DNA of 64,000 nucleotides from NCBI GenBank assembly GCA_963740455.1, contig CAVUEF010000013.1, forward strand, positions 248,001-312,000. The letters run 5' to 3'. The notes beneath the pieces are model-generated. The model saw only the letters and a list, made by a program, of their open reading frames with translations, searched no databases and had not been told where the DNA came from. Numbering within the stretch: position 1 is the first letter of the stretch; every line of letters starts with the position of its first letter. A program made the position numbers and the translations under genes. Positions 17,537 to 26,881 of this stretch are shown here, in pieces. The DNA is from Paucibacter sp963740455 (lineage in GTDB: Bacteria; Pseudomonadota; Gammaproteobacteria; Burkholderiales; Burkholderiaceae_C).

Positions 17537-18169
17537 ATGAACACTTGCAGTCTTGGCACCCCGTCAGACGACTTTGCCACCTTGAACTTGCGTGACCCGC
17601 AACCCTTGCTGGAGCGCACGCTCGCTCAATGGGGAGGGCGTAGCGACATATGGCTGTTTGCCTATGGATCGCTGATCTGGCGACCCGGTTTCCACGCCAC
17701 CGAGCGACGCAGCGCGCTGCTGCACGGCTATCACCGGACCTTGCGCATGCGTTCACGCGTCAACCGCGGATCGCCCCAGGAGCCAGGTCTGGTTTTCGCA
17801 CTGCTTTCCGGAGGCTCGTGCCGCGGATTGGTGTACCGAGTTGCACGCCATGAAGCCAAGGCCACACTCACCCAACTGTGGCCGCGTGAAATGCCCACCG
17901 GCGTCTATGACCCGCAATGGCTGCGCTGCCGCACGCCTGACGGTGACGTGACCGCGCTGGCATTCACTTTGTCGCGCCAGAGCCCGAGTTGGACCGGCCC
18001 CCTGGACGATGCCAAGCTCTTGCATATCTTCAAGCATGCGAATGGCCGCTATGGCAGCACCTTGGATTATTTGCTGCGGACCGCCCAGTCGCTGGGCGAG
18101 TGCGGCATACATGACCGGGAAGTGCTGCGCCAAGTGGAGTTGGCGCGCCGCCACGGCCTGACGGGCTGA
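17537..18169 (+). CDS. ChaC-family gamma-glutamylcyclotransferase
   Basis: Likely releases 5-oxoproline from glutathione, as described for ChaC enzymes. 210 residues. The substrate loop FAYGSLIWRPGF, SALLHGYHRTL, a glutamate in WPREMPTGVYDP, and GPLDDAKLLHIFKHANGRYGS (a stretch typical of ChaC) are visible. Divergent from edd. Interesting because a 5-oxoprolinase, which would use the product, is encoded at 38266-41906. The ATG at 17537 was chosen over an upstream ATG as it matches the family N-terminus better. Confidence 0.88.
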   Translation: MNTCSLGTPSDDFATLNLRDPQPLLERTLAQWGGRSDIWLFAYGSLIWRPGFHATERRSALLHGYHRTLRMRSRVNRGSPQEPGLVFALLSGGSCRGLVYRVARHEAKATLTQLWPREMPTGVYDPQWLRCRTPDGDVTALAFTLSRQSPSWTGPLDDAKLLHIFKHANGRYGSTLDYLLRTAQSLGECGIHDREVLRQVELARRHGLTG

Positions 18170-18171
18170 AC

Positions 18172-18762
18172 TCAAGCCAGCGTACGTGCCTCGCGCAGGC
18201 GCTGCAGGTCTTCGGCCGTGTCGATGTCAACCAACACGCCGGGATCGTCGAGCTCCACACCCACAGCGGGAAAGCGCGAGACAATGCGCCGCGCACCGTT
18301 GTCACCGGTGAGTGCGGCCAACTCGGAATACAGTTCGGCGCCGAAGCCGACCGGATGGCCGCGCCGACCGCGGTATTGCGCATACGCGATGGGCGAAATA
18401 TCCAGCGCAGCGGCCACGGCGCGCAGGCTGGCCGGTTGAACTTCGGGCATGTCGCCGGGCAGTATCAGCCACCCGCTGGCCTGCGTGCTGGCGCGCACGC
18501 CTGCGGCAATCGAGTCCCCCATGCCGCTCGGCCCCGCCTCGGGCACGAGAACCACGTCGCGGGCTGCCACCAATTGCTGCACCAGCGGCGCCAGGCGCTG
18601 CGCGCACACCACCACCAGCGGCAGCTGCGATTCGATCACATGCCTGATGGTGACGCAGAGCACTGCCTCGGCCCCCAAGGCTTGTTCGAGCTTGTGCCCA
18701 TCGCCTTCAAACCGCTCACCACGCCCGGCGGCGAGCACGACCACAACGGGCCGGGTGTTCAT
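18172..18762 (-). CDS. MobA/MocA-like nucleotidyltransferase
   Basis: NTP transferase of the MobA-like superfamily, probably of the MocA type that attaches CMP to molybdopterin; no other Mo-cofactor genes are nearby, so this is tentative. About 196 residues. VVVLAAGRGERFEGDGHKLE is the nucleotide-binding N-terminus; LPGDMPEVQP is the metal-binding loop; RGRRGHPVGFG matches the substrate loop of this group. AGGGGAAG supports an ATG at 18762 (one codon earlier also possible). Its stop is convergent with, and 2 nt from, the ChaC gene. Confidence 0.8.
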   Translation of the reverse strand: MNTRPVVVVLAAGRGERFEGDGHKLEQALGAEAVLCVTIRHVIESQLPLVVVCAQRLAPLVQQLVAARDVVLVPEAGPSGMGDSIAAGVRASTQASGWLILPGDMPEVQPASLRAVAAALDISPIAYAQYRGRRGHPVGFGAELYSELAALTGDNGARRIVSRFPAVGVELDDPGVLVDIDTAEDLQRLREARTLA

Positions 18763-18964
18763 CATCTTCCCCTGACTGAATTTTTGAATTGCACGTCGGA
18801 GCATCGATTCAATCCGGCGTCAGGTGCGTAGCATGAAAGCTCTGCCGCGTCAGGGCTAGTGGGGCCACTACTTAAGGGCTTTGCCCAACAACGTAAGCCC
18901 TAATATCGGCTGTTGCTTCCAACCGACCTTCGAGCGCACGCGCAGCTTGCCGCATACTGCTGCC

Positions 18965-19603
18965 ATGAACAGACTGGCTGACCTGCGCAAGAGTTATGAG
19001 CTCGGTGAACTCGATGAGTCGCAGACGACCAGCGAGCCACTTCAATTGTTCGCACAATGGATGGAGCAAGCCATCAATTCCCAGCTACCCGAGCCGAATG
19101 CGATGACGCTGGCCACCGTCGGGGCCGATGGTCGACCTTCGACACGCATCGTGTTGATCAAGGGCTTTGATGGACGCGGCCTGGTCTGGTACACCAACTA
19201 CGAGAGCCGCAAGGGCCGCGAGTTGGGCATTCATCCCTACGCCGCGCTGCAGTTCCACTGGGTCGAGCTGGAACGCGTGGTGCGCATTGAAGGCACTGTT
19301 CAGCGCACCTCGGATGAGGAGTCGGACGCCTATTACCATTCGCGCCCGTTGGACTCGCGTCTGGGCGCCTGGGCCTCACCACAAAGTCAGGTGATCGGCT
19401 CGCGCGCCGTGCTGGTGGTCAATGCCGCCAAGGCGGCCACGCAATATGGCTTGCATCCGCCGCGCCCACCGCACTGGGGCGGCTACCGGCTCGCGCCCGA
19501 ACGCTGGGAGTTCTGGCAAGGTCGCAAGTCGCGCCTGCATGACCGGCTGGTGTACACCCTGCAAGAGGGTGGCGAGTGGGTCAAACAGCGCTTGGCGCCT
19601 TGA
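18965..19603 (+). CDS. pdxH: Pyridoxamine 5'-phosphate oxidase
   Basis: FMN enzyme making pyridoxal 5'-phosphate from PNP or PMP. 212 residues. Conserved stretches: NRLADLRKSYELGELDES, NAMTLATVGADGRPSTRIVL, KGFDGRGLVWYTNYESRKGRE (FMN phosphate binding), and the C-terminal EFWQGRKSRLHDRLVY. Start at 18965 gives the usual N-terminus. Its end overlaps the convergent msrA gene by 23 nt. Confidence 0.96.
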   Translation: MNRLADLRKSYELGELDESQTTSEPLQLFAQWMEQAINSQLPEPNAMTLATVGADGRPSTRIVLIKGFDGRGLVWYTNYESRKGRELGIHPYAALQFHWVELERVVRIEGTVQRTSDEESDAYYHSRPLDSRLGAWASPQSQVIGSRAVLVVNAAKAATQYGLHPPRPPHWGGYRLAPERWEFWQGRKSRLHDRLVYTLQEGGEWVKQRLAP

Positions 19604-20162
19604 GCTGGCCCGGCTGACGCAAGCGTGCCGCGAAAGTCTTGCGAAATTTCTCCACCTTCGGCGCCACCACGAATGCGCAATACCCTTGACCCGGGTGCTG
19701 GGCAAAGTAATGCTGGTGATAGGCCTCGGCACTCGAGTAGTTGGTCTCGGGCATGAGTTCGGTGACAAGCTTTCCACCCTGCGCGCTTTGCGCCTGTGCC
19801 AGCACCTCCCGCGCCACTATTTCTTGCGCAGCAGTGTGGAAATAGATGCCCGAGCGGTATTGTGTGCCGACGTCGTTGCCTTGGGCGTTGAGCGTGGTCG
19901 GATCGTGAATGTTGAAAAATATCTCCAGCACTTCACGCAAACTGATCTGCGTCGGATCAAAGCGCACGCGCACCACTTCGACATGACCGGTTTGCCCCGA
20001 GCAGACCTGCTCGTAACTGGGCTGCAACACATGGCCATTGCAGTAGCCCGACTCGACACCCAGCACACCCTGCACCATTTCGTACACAGCCTCAACGCAC
20101 CAGAAGCAACCGCCGCCCAGGGTGATGACTTCGCTGTTCATTGACTCAGACGTAGAACTCAT
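19581..20162 (-). CDS. msrA: Peptide-methionine (S)-S-oxide reductase MsrA
   Basis: Repairs the S-epimer of methionine sulfoxide using thioredoxin. About 193 residues from the ATG at 20162; one seven codons later (MNSEV) is also possible and neither has a clear ribosome site. The catalytic motif GGGCFWCVEA, followed by GVESGYCNGH and RVRFDPTQISL, is diagnostic. NVGTQYRSGIYFH-type sequence and YHQHYFAQHPGQGYC complete the fold. The 3' end overlaps pdxH on the other strand. Confidence 0.94.
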   Translation of the reverse strand: MSSTSESMNSEVITLGGGCFWCVEAVYEMVQGVLGVESGYCNGHVLQPSYEQVCSGQTGHVEVVRVRFDPTQISLREVLEIFFNIHDPTTLNAQGNDVGTQYRSGIYFHTAAQEIVAREVLAQAQSAQGGKLVTELMPETNYSSAEAYHQHYFAQHPGQGYCAFVVAPKVEKFRKTFAARLRQPGQLKAPSAV

Positions 20163-20238
20163 GGTGATTGCTCGAGTTGGTGTGGGGGCGGTCAGGCAGG
20201 CTCCTCCGGAACGACCTGAGGCCATGTGCAGCCAGAAA

Positions 20239-20271
20239 TGACAAACCCCTTTCAGCCGAAACTGAAAGGGG
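20239..20271 (-). terminator. Terminator of ubiD
   Basis: CCCCTTTCAG and CTGAAAGGGG form a perfect 10-bp stem with a 6-nt loop (20246-20271). Read on the minus strand it is followed by TTTGTCATTT, so it terminates transcription from ubiD, 162 nt after its stop. Nothing else is seen in the 20163-20432 gap. Confidence 0.75.
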
Positions 20272-20432
20272 CGGATGGCTTTCGCCATCGGTTGGAGCTC
20301 CAAGTCAATGTCCTGGGGCTCCTGCAGCGCAGTGACTGCGCCAGCGGTTTAACCTGCTCAGCAGGCAAGTCGACGATAGGCCGCCCGTGCGTCGGTGTCA
20401 AGCTCTGCACAAGCACAGACCCAATTCGATGG

Positions 20433-21989
20433 CTATCGTCCGGACATCAATTCATCAAAGATGTGCGCCACACGCAGCTCTACCGCGTGCGGCATGGTGA
20501 TGGGGCGACCCCATTCGCGCGAGCTTTCACCTGGCCATTTATTGGTCGCATCCATTCCCATCTTGCCGCCCAAACCACTGACAGGCGAGGCAAAGTCCAG
20601 ATAATCAATGGGAGTCTGCTCCACCAGTGTGGTGTCCCGCACCGGGTCCATGCGCGTGGTCATGGCCCAGATCACTTCCTTCCAGTCGCGTATGTTGACG
20701 TCGTCATCGGTGACGACGATGAACTTGGTGTACATGAACTGGCGCAGATAGCTCCACACGCCGAACATTAACCGCTTGGCGTGTCCGGGATAGCTCTTGC
20801 GGATCGAGATCACCGCCATGCGGTAACTGCATCCTTCCGGCGGGAGATAGAAATCCACGATCTCGGGAAACTGCTTTTGCAGGAGCGGCACAAACACCTC
20901 GTTCAAGGCCACGCCGAGAACGGCAGGTTCGTCGGGAGGCTTACCGGTGTGGGTGGAGTGATAAATCGGATCGGGGCGTTGGGTCAGTCTGTCGATCTGA
21001 AATACCGGAAACCAGTCTTGTTCGTTGTAGTAGCCGGTGTGGTCGCCAAACGGGCCTTCGAGGGCGAACAGGTAGCCGCCTTTTTCCTTGATCGACACGC
21101 CTGACTCGCTCTTGCCGATGAAGCCCGCCGCAGCGACCGGAATATGCCCCTCGAGCACAATTTCAGCGCTTGCCGGCACCTGCAGCATCACACCTGCCTC
21201 GCCAACCGCGCTGTTGACCAGTTCGGTGCGACTGCCGCGTAACAGTCCGGCGAACTGGTATTCCGACAAGCTGTCTGGCACCGGTGTTACCGCGCCCAGT
21301 ATGGTGGCCGGGTCGGCACCCAGCGCGACGGCAATCGGAAACGGCTTGCCCGGGTTGGCCAAGGCAAAGTCCCGGAAGTCCAGCGCCCCGCCTCGATGCG
21401 CCAGCCAGCGCATGATGACTTGGTTGCGCCCTATCACCTGCTGCCGGTAGATGCCCAGATTCTGACGCGCACGCGGGGCGGCAATCGACTGGGGGCCACG
21501 CGTGATTACGAGCCCCCAGGTGATCAGGGGCCCGGCGTCTTGCGGCCAGCAGGTTTGCACGGGAAGACGCGCCAAATCAAGATCGGCTGCGCTGAACACC
21601 TCTTCTTGACAAGCGGCCTTGCGCACCAAGTGGGGCTTCATGTCCCACAAGGCCTTGGCCATTTGAAGCAATCGTCCCGCATCCTTCAGCCCTTTGGGCG
21701 GCTCGGGCTCTTTCAGGCTGGCCAAAACGCGCCCCACGTCTCGCAGATCGCCGAGGCTGTTGGCGCCCATGCCAAGCGCCACCCGCTTTGGCGTGCCAAA
21801 CAAATTGGTCAAGACCTTGACGTTGTAGCCCTTGGGCCGCTCAAATAGCAATGCTGGCCCTTCAGCGCGCAGAACACGATCACTGAGTGCCGTCATTTCG
21901 AGATGTACCGAAACGGGTTCCTTGATGCGGGAGACTTCGCCAATCTGTTCAAGATTGGTCACAAAGTCACGCAAATCTCTGTATTTCAT
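20433..21989 (-). CDS. ubiD: 4-hydroxy-3-polyprenylbenzoate decarboxylase UbiD
   Basis: Decarboxylates the prenylated ring intermediate of ubiquinone synthesis using prenylated FMN made by UbiX (not in this window). 518 residues, slightly longer than the Escherichia coli protein. The N-terminus MKYRDLRDFVTNLEQIGE and stretches such as QVIGRNQVIMRWLAHRGGA, EIVLEGHIPV and GPFGDHTGYYNEQDWFP are typical. The C-terminus contains VTDDDVNIRDWKEVIWAM. Followed by a good terminator, so probably monocistronic. Confidence 0.96.
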   Translation of the reverse strand: MKYRDLRDFVTNLEQIGEVSRIKEPVSVHLEMTALSDRVLRAEGPALLFERPKGYNVKVLTNLFGTPKRVALGMGANSLGDLRDVGRVLASLKEPEPPKGLKDAGRLLQMAKALWDMKPHLVRKAACQEEVFSAADLDLARLPVQTCWPQDAGPLITWGLVITRGPQSIAAPRARQNLGIYRQQVIGRNQVIMRWLAHRGGALDFRDFALANPGKPFPIAVALGADPATILGAVTPVPDSLSEYQFAGLLRGSRTELVNSAVGEAGVMLQVPASAEIVLEGHIPVAAAGFIGKSESGVSIKEKGGYLFALEGPFGDHTGYYNEQDWFPVFQIDRLTQRPDPIYHSTHTGKPPDEPAVLGVALNEVFVPLLQKQFPEIVDFYLPPEGCSYRMAVISIRKSYPGHAKRLMFGVWSYLRQFMYTKFIVVTDDDVNIRDWKEVIWAMTTRMDPVRDTTLVEQTPIDYLDFASPVSGLGGKMGMDATNKWPGESSREWGRPITMPHAVELRVAHIFDELMSGR

Positions 21990-22022
21990 ACGATTTAGCT
22001 ATTAAGAAGTCTTGGGATAAGC

Positions 22023-22050
22023 TTGACTGGTTATTTTTGATCTTTAGAAT
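22023..22050 (+). promoter_or_regulatory. Sigma-70-type promoter for the lytic transglycosylase gene
   Basis: TTGACT (22023-22028) and TAGAAT (22045-22050) with a 16-nt spacer, about 205 nt upstream of the chosen start. It is the best promoter seen in the gap between ubiD and the transglycosylase gene. Confidence 0.55.
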
Positions 22051-22255
22051 CCGCTCAACTCCATGTAACCCACGGGTTTACCCGCATGTCTTCTGCTTCT
22101 TGGAGGAAGCGTACCGCCATTGATCGACACTTTCGTCTGGGCGGGCCAGGCCATTCAGGCCCGGTCATCAGAGCATGGGCCATTATCACTGCCGGTTCGC
22201 AATGCCAGAACTCGCTCATGCCGACCGGAGGCTACTCAGAGAGAAACGGAGCCGC

Positions 22256-23110
22256 ATGACAACACGTCAAACGCTATCTGCCATGACGCAGGCCGCCGGC
22301 CAAGCTTCATCGCTTTTCGTCAAGGACATTGCCCAGGGACTGCTCGTGGTCAGTCACAACACGCTCGCTGTTCTGGGTCTGGGTGTGGTGGCTTTGGCGA
22401 TGACTATCACCAGCCAGGACGAGTTGCGACACCGCATCGAAGATATGACGCTGGGTTGGCTTAACGACCGACTCGAGGCGCGAGCCGAGGCGGCAGGTGA
22501 CACCTTGGTCGCCTTCAACGAGCCCGATGCTGTGTCCCGCGCCACCGCAACCGACCCCAAGGCTTTGCCTCGCCAACAGGCTGCGGTGGCGAATTGGTTG
22601 GCCAGACGCTACCGAGTCGCCCCCGAGCCGATCAGTCGCTTGGTGCAAGAAGCGTGGTCCACAGGGCAGCGCGCACATCTGGAGCCAACGCTGATTCTGG
22701 CCATCATCGCCATCGAATCCAGTTTCAATCCGTTTGCTCAAAGCCCGGTAGGAGCGCAAGGTCTGATGCAGGTGCTGACTCGGGTACATGACGACAAATA
22801 TTCGGCCTTTGGTGGCACCCTGGCAGCGTTCGACCCGGTGACGAATATGCGCGTCGGCGTGCAAGTCTTGAAGGAATGCATACAGAGAGCCGGCAGTGTT
22901 GAAGAGGGTCTGCGCTATTACGTGGGAGCGGCCAACATCGGCGACGACGGCGGCTACGCCGGTCGCGTGCTGGGAGAGCAAGAACAACTGCTGCTGGTGG
23001 CTGCCGGCCAACGCGTGCCGTTCAACGTCACTGCGACTGCTCCAGCTTCACAGCGCCCGGCCCAGGACGCGCCGTCGGCGCTGAACGAGCGCATTGCTTT
23101 GCTGCACTGA
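22256..23110 (+). CDS. Lytic transglycosylase (SLT domain)
   Basis: Cleaves peptidoglycan glycan strands non-hydrolytically. 284 residues from the ATG at 22256. An N-terminal membrane helix (TLAVLGLGVVALAMTI) is followed by a linker and the SLT domain, with the catalytic Glu in LAIIAIESSFNPFAQSPVGA and the GLMQV motif; a further element is YYVGAANIGDDGGYAGRVL. The usual N(A/T)-YN-AGP-G ending is altered (GAANIGDDGGYAG). Probably periplasmic and membrane-tethered. The frame is open 27 codons upstream. No operon partner. Confidence 0.88.
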   Translation: MTTRQTLSAMTQAAGQASSLFVKDIAQGLLVVSHNTLAVLGLGVVALAMTITSQDELRHRIEDMTLGWLNDRLEARAEAAGDTLVAFNEPDAVSRATATDPKALPRQQAAVANWLARRYRVAPEPISRLVQEAWSTGQRAHLEPTLILAIIAIESSFNPFAQSPVGAQGLMQVLTRVHDDKYSAFGGTLAAFDPVTNMRVGVQVLKECIQRAGSVEEGLRYYVGAANIGDDGGYAGRVLGEQEQLLLVAAGQRVPFNVTATAPASQRPAQDAPSALNERIALLH

Positions 23111-23290
23111 GTCTGGACTGCGTCCGGCCTCACTCCATTACACTGAAAGCTTCCGCGCGAAGCGCTTTCCCAGGCTTCGATCCCGCCCGGAGCCCAGGCG
23201 CGACGGGTTGGACGCCTTCTTGTCCTGGAGCCTCACAAAGCCCCGTCCCGCAGCGCTTCATGGCTGCATCTTGTTGAAACCTTCACCACC

Positions 23291-24538
23291 ATGTTCGACA
23301 GAAGCCAATCCACTCTCGCCAATATTGATCCTGACGTCTGGGCGGCCATTCAAAACGAGAATCGACGCCAGGAAGACCACATTGAGCTGATCGCCTCGGA
23401 GAACTACACCTCGCCCGCCGTGATGCAGGCGCAGGGAAGTCAGTTGACCAACAAATATGCCGAGGGTTATCCGGGCAAACGCTACTACGGCGGATGCGAA
23501 TACGTTGACGTGGTCGAACAACTCGCGATTGACCGCGCCAAGGAGTTGTTTGGTGCGCAGCACGCCAATGTGCAACCCAATTCGGGCTCGCAGGCCAATC
23601 AAGGCGTGTTCTTCGCCTTGCTGCAACCTGGCGACACCATCATGGGCATGAGTTTGTCCGAAGGCGGACACTTGACGCACGGCATGCCGCTGAACATGAG
23701 CGGCAAGTGGTTCAAGGTCGTCAGCTACGGCCTGAACGACAAGGAAGCCATCGACTACGACGCGATGGAACGCCTGGCTCACGAGCACAAGCCCAAGCTC
23801 ATCATCGCGGGCGCCTCGGCCTACTCGCTGCGCATTGATTTCGAGCGCTTTGCCGCAGTGGCCAAAGCCATCGGCGCGTACTTCATGGTCGATATGGCGC
23901 ACTACGCCGGATTGATCGCTGCGGGTCTTTATCCCAACCCCGTTGCGCATGCCGACGTGGTGACTTCGACCACGCACAAGAGCCTGCGTGGCCCCCGTGG
24001 GGGCTTCATCCTGATGAAGGATCACGTTGCCAAGCAGGTCAACAGCGCCATCTTCCCCGGCATTCAGGGCGGCCCGTTGATGCATGTGATCGCGGGCAAG
24101 GCAGTGGCTTTCAAGGAAGCACTGACACCCGAGTTCAAGGTCTATCAAGGCCAGGTGATCAAGAACGCCGTGGTCCTGGCCGAAACGCTGATCCAGCGTG
24201 GTCTGCGCATTGTCTCAAACCGCACCGAAAGCCATCTGATGCTGGTCGACTTGCGGCCCAAGAACATGACTGGCAAAGAGGCCGAAAGCTTGTTGGGACG
24301 CGCCCACATGACCTGCAACAAGAACGGCATCCCCAACGACCCGCAAAAACCGATGGTGACCAGTGGCATCCGTCTTGGCACGCCCGCCATGACCACGCGC
24401 GGCTTCAAGGAGGAGCAGGCGCGCCAAACTGGCCACCTGATCGCCGACGTGCTGGACAAACCGAACGATGAAGCCAATCTGGAGACCGTGCGCGCCAAGG
24501 TCGCGACATTGACGCGCCAGTTTCCGGTTTACGGCTGA
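23291..24538 (+). CDS. glyA: Serine hydroxymethyltransferase
   Basis: PLP enzyme interconverting serine and glycine and charging tetrahydrofolate with one-carbon units. 415 residues. IELIASENYTSPAVM, KYAEGYPGKRYYGGCEYVD, VDMAHYAGLIAAGLYPNP and the PLP-lysine site STTHKSLRGPRGG are all intact. The 180-nt gap upstream shows no glycine riboswitch. Followed by nrdR after 19 nt, a common arrangement in this group. Confidence 0.98.
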   Translation: MFDRSQSTLANIDPDVWAAIQNENRRQEDHIELIASENYTSPAVMQAQGSQLTNKYAEGYPGKRYYGGCEYVDVVEQLAIDRAKELFGAQHANVQPNSGSQANQGVFFALLQPGDTIMGMSLSEGGHLTHGMPLNMSGKWFKVVSYGLNDKEAIDYDAMERLAHEHKPKLIIAGASAYSLRIDFERFAAVAKAIGAYFMVDMAHYAGLIAAGLYPNPVAHADVVTSTTHKSLRGPRGGFILMKDHVAKQVNSAIFPGIQGGPLMHVIAGKAVAFKEALTPEFKVYQGQVIKNAVVLAETLIQRGLRIVSNRTESHLMLVDLRPKNMTGKEAESLLGRAHMTCNKNGIPNDPQKPMVTSGIRLGTPAMTTRGFKEEQARQTGHLIADVLDKPNDEANLETVRAKVATLTRQFPVYG

Positions 24539-24557
24539 GTTCCGCGCCCGCGTACCC

Positions 24558-25001
24558 ATGCGTTGCCCTTTTTGCAGCCATCAGGAAACCCAGGTGGTGG
24601 AAACCCGGGAATCCGACGAAGGCGACGTGGTGCGAAGACGACGGCGTTGCCAGAGTTGCGACAAGCGCTTCACTACGTACGAACGTGCTGAAATTGCACT
24701 GCCCGCCGTGGTCAAGAAGGACGGCACGAGGGCCGAGTTCGAGCCCGCCAAACTGCGCGCTTCAATGCTGTTGGCGCTGCGCAAACGCCCGGTAAGCATC
24801 GAACAGGTCGATGCCGCGCTCGAGCGCATCGAAGAAAAGCTGCTGGCCAGTGGTGCACGCGAGATGCCCTCGGCCAAGCTGGGCGAACTGGTCATGCGTG
24901 AGCTCAAGCGTATCGACAAAGTCGCCTACGTTCGTTTTGCTTCGGTCTATCGAAGCTTCGAGGATGTGGATGAATTCCGCCAGCTGATCAGCGGCATCTG
25001 A
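24558..25001 (+). CDS. nrdR: Transcriptional repressor NrdR
   Basis: Zinc-finger, ATP-cone repressor of ribonucleotide reductase genes. 147 residues, standard. The zinc ribbon uses CPFC and CQSC near the N-terminus; RRRRRCQSCDKRFTTYER is characteristic. The ATP-cone follows (VVKKDGTRAEFEPAKLRASM). The protein ends with YVRFASVYRSFEDVDEF, also diagnostic. Probably co-transcribed with glyA. Confidence 0.97.
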   Translation: MRCPFCSHQETQVVETRESDEGDVVRRRRRCQSCDKRFTTYERAEIALPAVVKKDGTRAEFEPAKLRASMLLALRKRPVSIEQVDAALERIEEKLLASGAREMPSAKLGELVMRELKRIDKVAYVRFASVYRSFEDVDEFRQLISGI

Positions 25002-25127
25002 GCGCCCGCGTGCCTTGCGTATCCCTCTTCATGGGGTGCGAACGCCCCCTACAGCGGGAGATACTTTTCTGGCCTGTCTGACTACAGTGAATTCATCGGC
25101 AATACCTGCCGTCACTCGGAGCGACTC

Positions 25128-25682
25128 ATGGCCAAGAACCCCCACCACAGCGCCCTTCGATCCAGTCAACGCGGCGTCACATTGATCGAGAGTCTGATCG
25201 TGACCGTCATCACCGCGATCACGGCCGGCATTGCTGTGCCAAGTTTCGAGCAAGCGCGCGAACGCCAGCATCTCGAAGGCGCCGCAGCCCAAATGCGCAA
25301 TGACCTGCAATTCACGCGCAGTCTGGCCGTGGCACGCAACGAAACATTGCGCTTGAGCTTTTTCAACGGCCCGGACTCGACCTGCTATGTGATCCACGCG
25401 GGCGCCGCCGCCGATTGTGAATGCGCGGCCGACGGCAGCGCCGTTTGCACGGGCGATCCAGAAATACTGCGCGTCGCGCGGATGGACGGCAATTCACCGA
25501 TCTCGGTGCGGTCGAACTCGCGCTCGATCGTCTTTGATGCAGTCAAAGGAACGATCTCGCCGACCGCCACCTTGCAGTTGCAGGCGCGTGGCGGCAGTGC
25601 CATCCACCAAATCGTCAACGTGATGGGGCGGGTGCGCACATGTTCACCCGCGCCTGCGCTGCCTGGATTCCGGCCTTGCTGA
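25128..25682 (+). CDS. fimT: GspH/FimT-family pseudopilin (first copy)
   Basis: Minor pilin that helps prime type IV pilus assembly. 184 residues. A basic leader ends in QRG, cut before VTLIESLIV by prepilin peptidase, with Glu at +5 of the mature helix. The GspH/FimT globular domain includes DLQFTRSLAVARNETLRLSF. Several cysteines (CECAADGSAVC) may form disulfides. GGAG precedes the ATG at 7 nt. First gene of a minor pilin operon running to 30118. Confidence 0.88.
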   Translation: MAKNPHHSALRSSQRGVTLIESLIVTVITAITAGIAVPSFEQARERQHLEGAAAQMRNDLQFTRSLAVARNETLRLSFFNGPDSTCYVIHAGAAADCECAADGSAVCTGDPEILRVARMDGNSPISVRSNSRSIVFDAVKGTISPTATLQLQARGGSAIHQIVNVMGRVRTCSPAPALPGFRPC

Positions 25683-25788
25683 GCCAGCCCTCAATCGAGG
25701 GGTTCCAAGACAAACGGTATAGCCCAGGCGACAAACGGTCGATTCAATCGGTGGAACCTGCGAGCACGGCCCCGACAATTCGTGAACT

Positions 25789-26274
25789 ATGCACGCTTCA
25801 CGCCATTTATCTGCAAATCGTCGCCATCAAGGAGGTTTCACCCTCATTGAGCTGATGATCGTGGTTGTCGTCGTCGGCATCTTGGCGGTGGTGGCATTCC
25901 CGTCGTTCATGGACTCGATTCGCAGGAGCCGACGCTCCGAGGCCTTTGCAGCGCTGGCCGCTGTGCAACAGGCGCAGGAGCGCTGGCGCAGTAACCATGC
26001 CGCTTACACGACCACATTGGCCGACCTGGGTGTCGCAACGCCCACAACGTCTGGCTATTACGGACTCTCGCTGGCTGAATCTGGCGGCGACTGCGGCACG
26101 CTCAATACCGCCTACGTCGCCACCGCCATCGGGGTGGACAGCACTTCACAGGCCGATGATGCGCAATGCCGACGCCTGAGCGTGCGCGTATGTGGGGGCA
26201 ATATCCAATACGCCGGCTGCGGCGATTGCGCAGATTTCAGCTACGCGCCGACCAACTCATGCTGGCCAAAATGA
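25789..26274 (+). CDS. pilE: Type IV pilin PilE-like
   Basis: Pilin subunit, 161 residues. The leader (MHASRHLSANRRHQGG) is followed by FTLIELMIVVVVVGILAVVA, a canonical mature pilin N-terminus with Glu5. The globular part (AFAALAAVQQAQERWRSNHA, TYTTTLADLG-like) and paired cysteines near the C-terminus match PilE of beta-proteobacteria. No good ribosome site is seen. The stop TGA overlaps the next gene's ATG (ATGA). Whether it is a major or a minor pilin cannot be told; in related operons it is a minor one. Confidence 0.88.
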   Translation: MHASRHLSANRRHQGGFTLIELMIVVVVVGILAVVAFPSFMDSIRRSRRSEAFAALAAVQQAQERWRSNHAAYTTTLADLGVATPTTSGYYGLSLAESGGDCGTLNTAYVATAIGVDSTSQADDAQCRRLSVRVCGGNIQYAGCGDCADFSYAPTNSCWPK

Positions 26275-26881
26275 TGCGCGCGCGTGCCTATCCAGGCTTC
26301 ACGATGATCGAGTTGATGGTCGTCGTCGCCGTCATCGCCGTCCTGGCGATGATTGCCGCTCCATCACTCAAGGACTTCATGCTGGTGCAGCGTCTGAAGG
26401 GCGTCAATGCGCAGTTGGTGACCGACATGCAATTTGCGCGCAGCGAGGCGGTGGCTCGCAGCAGCAAGCTTTGGGTCAACTTTGGTGCCAACGAGACCAT
26501 GACGTGCTACACGCTCTATACCGTTGTTGAAACTACAACTCCCAACAACAGGTTTGGGAGCGCCGTCCGCTGCGATTGCCTGGCTGGGGCTAGAGAGCTT
26601 GCACCGGAAAGATCGACGCGACAGAAGTTCGCACAGTTCAGTTGCCGAAATCGTCGGCAGTGGAAGTGAGACCCGTGGTGGCGGGTTCATTTTTTGCCTT
26701 CGACCCCGTCACCGGGGGCATTTTCTTCCCCCCAACTGATTCCTATGCGCCCCCCCCGACAAAGTTTGAAATCAACGCATTCATTGATGCGCAGCGCACG
26801 TTTCGAACCACGATTGAACTGACCGGTCGACCGAGTGTCTGCGGCGCGAACAGCCCAGGGTTGGGAGTTCCAGTATGTTGA
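26271..26881 (+). pseudogene. fimT: GspH/FimT-family pseudopilin (second copy), frameshifted
   Basis: Minor pilin. The frame starting at 26271 (MMRARAYPGFTMIELMVVV) gives the leader, PG cleavage site and the domain up to RCDCLAGAR. After about 26594 the fold continues one frame over (ACTGKIDATEVRTVQLPKSS to CGANSPGLGVPVC, ending at 26881). Adding one base after CTAG (26591-26594), for example a second G, restores 203 codons. The restored frame ends overlapping the pilW start, as expected in a coupled operon, which supports an intact ancestor. An alternative ATG lies at 26259. Either a true one-base loss or a sequence error. Confidence 0.85.

Noticed and set aside
23111..23290. Glycine riboswitch before glyA
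   Set aside because: No conserved aptamer core found in the 180-nt gap.
25640..25855. A small open frame between the first fimT and pilE
   Set aside because: It overlaps both genes in another frame and shows no pilin-like or other feature.
26591..26598. Phase variation by slippage of AGAGAG in the second fimT
   Set aside because: Three dinucleotide units are too few for efficient slippage, and the same one-base-loss pattern recurs at six other sites without such repeats.
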